Below are positions 61,046 to 64,000 of a DNA stretch of 64,000 bases, one piece after another. The stretch spans positions 1-64,000 of the forward strand of contig CANFJF010000002.1 of the NCBI GenBank assembly GCA_947447355.1. The letters are read 5' to 3'. The notes under the pieces are model-generated. The model ran no database searches. It was not told where the DNA came from and was given only the letters and a program-made list of their open reading frames with translations. The position numbers were made by a program, and so were the translations under genes. Every line of letters starts with the position of its first letter. Position 1 is the stretch's first letter. Origin of the DNA: Comamonadaceae bacterium (GTDB lineage Bacteria > Pseudomonadota > Gammaproteobacteria > Burkholderiales > Burkholderiaceae_C).

Positions 61046-62521
61046 ACGCAGCAGTGTCCAACTGACACCTTCCTGCACAGGCGTCCAGCCGGCCGGGCGT
61101 TGTTGCTGTGTCATGGCGCTGGGAAGAATCAACCAGTTGCCGGGTTGACTCCTGGCGGTGGCCAGCGCCTCTAACTCTTGTAAGGCGCTTCCGGCAGCCG
61201 CATCGAAATCAGCGCCTTCAAAGAGTTCACGTTGCCAGCTGTCTCCCGCGCTGCGGCGTAATTCGGCCCAGTCCTGAATGACCACCATGGGTTTTGTCGC
61301 GCCAGTATAAAAAGGCAGATCGTACGGAAATCCGTTCAGCGCATAGACCGTGTCGGTCGGGCTGGCTTCACAGGCTAAAGTTTGCGCCACGTCGAGGGTG
61401 CTTTGGGTCAGGCTGAATCGGCCACCCAGCATGGTTGTTCCCGTCGCGATCAGCACGGCCAGCAGCGCCAATGTGGGCAACAACCAGCGGCTCACTTGCG
61501 GTCGGTTCTTCATCCACTCGCCGTAGCCGATGGCCGCGAGCAGCGCCAAGGCGGGCATGACTGGCAGCACGTAACCAATCAGTTTTGAATGAGGGATTGA
61601 GAAAAATCCGACGATGGCGACGACCCAGATCCACAGCAAAGACAGCCAAGCTTTCTGCCGTGTGTCCAGCGCTGCATAGGGCGTCGGGCGAACAAAAAAG
61701 GCCCATGGAAATAGCAGTAGAACCAAGCAAAGCAGGTAAAACCACCAGGCTCTGGCGTTGTTGAACGTTGTGCCGGTGAAGCGACTGAATTGCTGAGTGC
61801 CAAACATGTAGTTCAACATGCTCGGGAACTGTTGATGCACCAGCGCAAACCAAGGCAACGCCAGCACTGCAAACAGTGCCAGCCCGCGCAGCCATGGCAG
61901 CCGGGTGATTTTGCGCAATTGACGCGTCCAGATCAGCCAAAGCAACAGCACCAGTCCGGGCAGGGCGATGCCAATCAGCCCCTTGGTCAGAACCCCTAAG
62001 GCGCAGGCCACAAAACCGATCAGCGCCAAGCGCACATCGGGCTTTTCGCCGTGCATGAACGATCCGGCGAAAGACCAGATGGCGACGCCGATCCAGCATG
62101 CCACCAGCATGTCGTGGTTGATGTATTGCCCGCCGATGAGAAATGACAAGCTGCACCCCAGCATGAGGGTTGCGCGCCGCGCCAAGAGTTCACCACCCAT
62201 GTGCCTTGCTGCGAGATACAAGGCCGTCAACATCAGGCCGGCATGCAGAGCCGGCACCAATCGCGCGGCCCAGGCATGAACGCCGAATAGGCCCAAGGAG
62301 ATGGCTTCAAGCCAGTAGAGAAGCGGCGGTTTGTGAAAAAAGGGAATGCCGTTCAGGCGCGGCGTGAGCCAATCGCCAGAGACCAGCATCCAGCGACCAA
62401 TCTCGCTGTAGCGTCCTTCATCCGGGATGGCCAAGGGGCGCCAAGCTGAGATCAGCAGCAGCATGCCCCACAGCATGACGAGCAGTAACCACGAAGATGT
62501 CGGGGCTCTTGGTTTTTCCAC
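60986..62521 (-). CDS. ArnT-like GT39/GT83 membrane glycosyltransferase
   Basis: 511 residues, many membrane helices. The periplasmic loop after the first helix carries the acidic motif IPDEGRYSEIGRWMLVSGDWLTPRLNGIPFFHKPPLLYW, which binds metal and lipid phosphate in ArnT-type enzymes. These transfer sugars such as aminoarabinose from undecaprenyl phosphate to lipid A or other lipids. It is co-directional with the deacetylase gene 5 nt upstream and converges with the GtrA gene. Expected to act with the GtrB product. The final residues (QQKGLAGCKH) are encoded within the overlap. Confidence 0.9.
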   Translation of the reverse strand: MEKPRAPTSSWLLLVMLWGMLLLISAWRPLAIPDEGRYSEIGRWMLVSGDWLTPRLNGIPFFHKPPLLYWLEAISLGLFGVHAWAARLVPALHAGLMLTALYLAARHMGGELLARRATLMLGCSLSFLIGGQYINHDMLVACWIGVAIWSFAGSFMHGEKPDVRLALIGFVACALGVLTKGLIGIALPGLVLLLWLIWTRQLRKITRLPWLRGLALFAVLALPWFALVHQQFPSMLNYMFGTQQFSRFTGTTFNNARAWWFYLLCLVLLLFPWAFFVRPTPYAALDTRQKAWLSLLWIWVVAIVGFFSIPHSKLIGYVLPVMPALALLAAIGYGEWMKNRPQVSRWLLPTLALLAVLIATGTTMLGGRFSLTQSTLDVAQTLACEASPTDTVYALNGFPYDLPFYTGATKPMVVIQDWAELRRSAGDSWQRELFEGADFDAAAGSALQELEALATARSQPGNWLILPSAMTQQQRPAGWTPVQEGVSWTLLRSTSESPEPAQQKGLAGCKH

Positions 62522-62526
62522 GTTAA

Positions 62527-63339
62527 TTAGGCTTTGTACAGGCGCGAGCCGCGAACCAGTTGAATGCCGCGCGCTTTGAGTTGTTTCTGGAATTCTGCGC
62601 CGGCCAGGTAGCGGTATTCGGTCAGTCGGGCCCGGCCAATCGAATCATGGACCTCGATACTTTGAGCGGGGTGGCACATCAAAATAGTGCCCTCAGGGCT
62701 GGTCCGCAGCCAGTCGTTCATTCTTTGAGCGTAGCTGATGGGGCCATCGCTGAAGTCATACACACCGGAGAGTGCCGGTGCGCTAGGTACGCCATTCAGG
62801 CCCGTCAAACGACGCAGCGGCTCTGCGCCCATGGCCGCGATGATGCGGGCTTTGAAGTCGGCTTGCAGGGGAGGGAGCTGAGAAATCCGCACATAGGGTC
62901 GCGTGCTGGCGCTGCCGTAGCGTTCAGCAAGCAGCTGCAACAGCGCTTCCCGTATGACAGGAAATTGATGGACATGTTGGTGTCCGTCAACGAAGTCTGG
63001 TGGTGCTTGCCAGACTTTTTCAAAGTCATTCAGTTGCTGTTCGATCACGGTCTTGGCTTGCACCGGTTTGATTTGTCTCAACCAAGCTGACAGCATGGTG
63101 CGCGGGAGTGTCATGCCGTGGCCGGCGGTGATGGCGAATTCGCTGGTCCAGTCTACATGCAGGCCAACGTCGATTTGACCTCTCAAAGCTTGCAGCAGTT
63201 TCGCATCTGTTGGCCAGCGTGGCGACAAAGCCATGACGCTGGTTGCGGTGATGCACCCCTTTCGTGCAAGCGTCACAATTCCCTCAGAGGCTGCGCCGTG
63301 CAATGCAAAATCGTCGGCACAAAAGACCAGTTTTTTCAT
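62527..63339 (-). CDS. ChbG/HpnK-family carbohydrate deacetylase
   Basis: 270 residues of the YdjC fold. Metal ligands are visible: Asp in KLVFCADDFALH, His in VGLHVDW, and His in DGHQHVHQFPVI. Relatives deacetylate N-acetylated sugars (ChbG) or act with hopanoid genes (HpnK). The gene directly precedes the ArnT-like gene (5-nt gap), suggesting deacetylation of a lipid-linked amino sugar before transfer, by analogy with the ArnD step in the aminoarabinose pathway. That coupling is inference. Confidence 0.85.
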   Translation of the reverse strand: MKKLVFCADDFALHGAASEGIVTLARKGCITATSVMALSPRWPTDAKLLQALRGQIDVGLHVDWTSEFAITAGHGMTLPRTMLSAWLRQIKPVQAKTVIEQQLNDFEKVWQAPPDFVDGHQHVHQFPVIREALLQLLAERYGSASTRPYVRISQLPPLQADFKARIIAAMGAEPLRRLTGLNGVPSAPALSGVYDFSDGPISYAQRMNDWLRTSPEGTILMCHPAQSIEVHDSIGRARLTEYRYLAGAEFQKQLKARGIQLVRGSRLYKA

Positions 63340-63606
63340 TTGAAAAGTTCTGAGTTCCAGTAACGACCGTCCTGCGGTGTCCTGTCTGCGGCTTGATTCG
63401 GGTGGAATTATAAAGAGACGGATAAGTTATCCCGATCCATCAGATGCTTATTTTATTGATGATTAATTGGTGTTTCCGCTGTTGCTTTGTTTTTGTTGTG
63501 GAACGTTGAGCGGGGCGTGTTTGTCTGCTTCTGAATGGCGAGCTTCGCGCTTGATTTGTTCAACCTGCTCTAGGCGTTCAGTTTTTAGGCTAGAATACGA
63601 GGCTTA
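63340..63606. other. 267-bp gap: promoters for deacetylase (-) and tRNA (+)
   Basis: A minus-strand TATAAT (63412-63407) lies about 70 nt upstream of the deacetylase start with only a weak -35. A plus-strand TAGAAT at 63591-63596 could be the -10 of the tRNA gene. No coding sequence or RNA is otherwise recognised. Confidence 0.4.
63591..63596 (+). promoter_or_regulatory. Possible -10 (TAGAAT) of tRNA-Arg gene
   Basis: It lies 10 nt before the mature tRNA 5' end, giving a very short leader. No convincing -35 at 16-18 bp spacing was found. Confidence 0.35.
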
Positions 63607-63683
63607 GCGGCTGTAGCTCAGTTGGATAGAGTACTTGGCTACGAACCAAGGGGTCGTGGGTTCAATTCCTGCCAGCCGCACCA
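63607..63683 (+). tRNA. tRNA-Arg (anticodon ACG)
   Basis: 77 nt with encoded CCA. Acceptor stem GCGGCTG pairs with CAGCCGC; D-arm AGCTCAGTTGGATAGAGT; anticodon stem CTTGG/CCAAG around CT-ACG-AA; T-arm GGGTTCAATTCC. The A at position 34 is normally edited to inosine to read CGU, CGC and CGA. It is a single gene followed by an intrinsic terminator. Confidence 0.97.
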
Positions 63684-63689
63684 TACGTA

Positions 63690-63718
63690 AAGCCTGCAAC
63701 GAAAGTTGCAGGCTTTTT
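63690..63718 (+). terminator. Rho-independent terminator after tRNA-Arg
   Basis: AGCCTGCAAC-GAAA-GTTGCAGGCT followed by TTTT: a 10-bp stem with a stable GAAA tetraloop and T-run, starting 7 nt after the tRNA CCA end. Confidence 0.92.
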
Positions 63719-63791
63719 CGTTTGTGGCGCCATACTGTCTGCAGGTTGCCATTCGGTTGCCATTTTGCGAAGCTTAACTTCTCGCCACATC

Positions 63792-64000
63792 ATGAGCAAA
63801 GCCTTCACCAAAGAGACCGATTCGGACGATGACGAGGTGCAACTGCCGCCGCTCCCCGTGGGTGGCAAAAACTACATCACGCCGGCAGGTTACGCACGGC
63901 TCAAAGCCGAGCTGCTGGACCTCATTGACAACGAGCGGCCAAAGGTAGTGGACATTGTTCATTGGGCCGCCAGCAACGGTGACCGGTCTGAAAACGGGGA
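63792..64000 (+). CDS. greB: Transcription elongation factor GreB, 5' part
   Basis: The frame is open from ATG 63792 to the window end (69 codons). After an acidic leader (MSKAFTKETDSDDDEV), the sequence GGKNYITPAGYARLKAELLDLIDNERPKVVDIVHWAASNGDRSENG matches the GreA/GreB N-terminal coiled coil; the WAASNGDRSEN block with the acidic tip residues is typical of GreB. It stimulates transcript cleavage by backtracked RNA polymerase. The C-terminal domain lies outside the window. Confidence 0.92.
   Translation, partial: MSKAFTKETDSDDDEVQLPPLPVGGKNYITPAGYARLKAELLDLIDNERPKVVDIVHWAASNGDRSENG

Noticed and set aside
63607-63683. tRNA-Arg as the attachment site of a catabolic island
   Set aside because: No integrase gene is present and I did not find a second copy of the tRNA 3' end elsewhere in the window.

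Overview
The window reads as chromosomal DNA of a betaproteobacterium, most likely a Burkholderiales/Comamonadaceae relative. Supporting signs are five Bug-type (TctC-like) periplasmic binding proteins, several MhpA/IclR/FAHD and CaiB/NDP-forming acyl-CoA synthetase cassettes, moderately high GC, and a tRNA-Arg(ACG)-greB end. I see no insertion sequence, phage, plasmid origin or CRISPR array. No database search was possible; family calls come from motifs and remembered family sequences.

Layout. (1) 1-5.6 kb: the 3' end of a giant VCBS-repeat protein (399-bp tandem units), then a HlyD-type adaptor with a soluble N-terminal domain and an M50 zinc metalloprotease fused to a HlyD-like half. This looks like a poorly described export or surface-display module. 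(2) 5.65-9.4 kb, minus strand: VOC protein, MhpA-like FAD monooxygenase, IclR regulator and FAH-family hydrolase, a small aromatic or cyclic-compound operon, divergent from (3). (3) 9.6-27.06 kb, plus strand: Bug, Bug, MaoC-like dehydratase, CaiB CoA-transferase, NDP-forming acyl-CoA synthetase, atypical SDR, MmgE/PrpD, Bug, GntR; then alpha-methylacyl-CoA racemase, enoyl-CoA hydratase, a two-subunit acyl-CoA dehydrogenase pair and a second NDP-forming synthetase. (4) 27.07-40.66 kb, minus strand, about 13 genes: acyl-CoA dehydrogenase, CaiB, BadI-like ring hydrolase, FadH-like dienoyl-CoA reductase, enoyl-CoA hydratase, BadH-like dehydrogenase, quinone oxidoreductase, MaoC hydratase, acyl-CoA dehydrogenase, enoyl-CoA hydratase, a second two-subunit dehydrogenase pair and a Bug protein. 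(5) 40.8-43.7 kb: LysR regulator, crotonase, and an AliB-like cyclohexanecarboxyl-CoA dehydrogenase with an Asp catalytic base. (6) 43.9-56.1 kb, plus strand: SDR-type dienoyl-CoA reductase, complete LivGHMKF-type ABC importer, two AMP-forming ligases, Bug, 3-hydroxyisobutyrate-dehydrogenase-like protein and crotonase. (7) 56.2-59.4 kb: SDR, cupin dioxygenase-like protein and a Rieske oxygenase beta/alpha pair, in visibly more AT-rich sequence. (8) 59.67-64 kb: GtrB/GtrA-like lipid-sugar genes, an ArnT-like glycosyltransferase, a ChbG/HpnK deacetylase, tRNA-Arg with a terminator, and the start of greB.

Inferred joint function: regions 4-6 look like an aerobic peripheral pathway for alicyclic carboxylic acids. 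Import by the Liv system and ligation to CoA would be followed by AliB-type dehydrogenation, hydration, BadH oxidation and BadI hydrolytic ring opening to a pimeloyl-CoA-type diacid, then beta-oxidation. Racemase, paired acyl-CoA dehydrogenases and two unrelated dienoyl-CoA reductases suggest branched or unsaturated substrates such as naphthenic or terpenoid-derived acids. A shared 29-bp element upstream of both the region-4 operon and the aliB-like gene links them into one probable LysR regulon.
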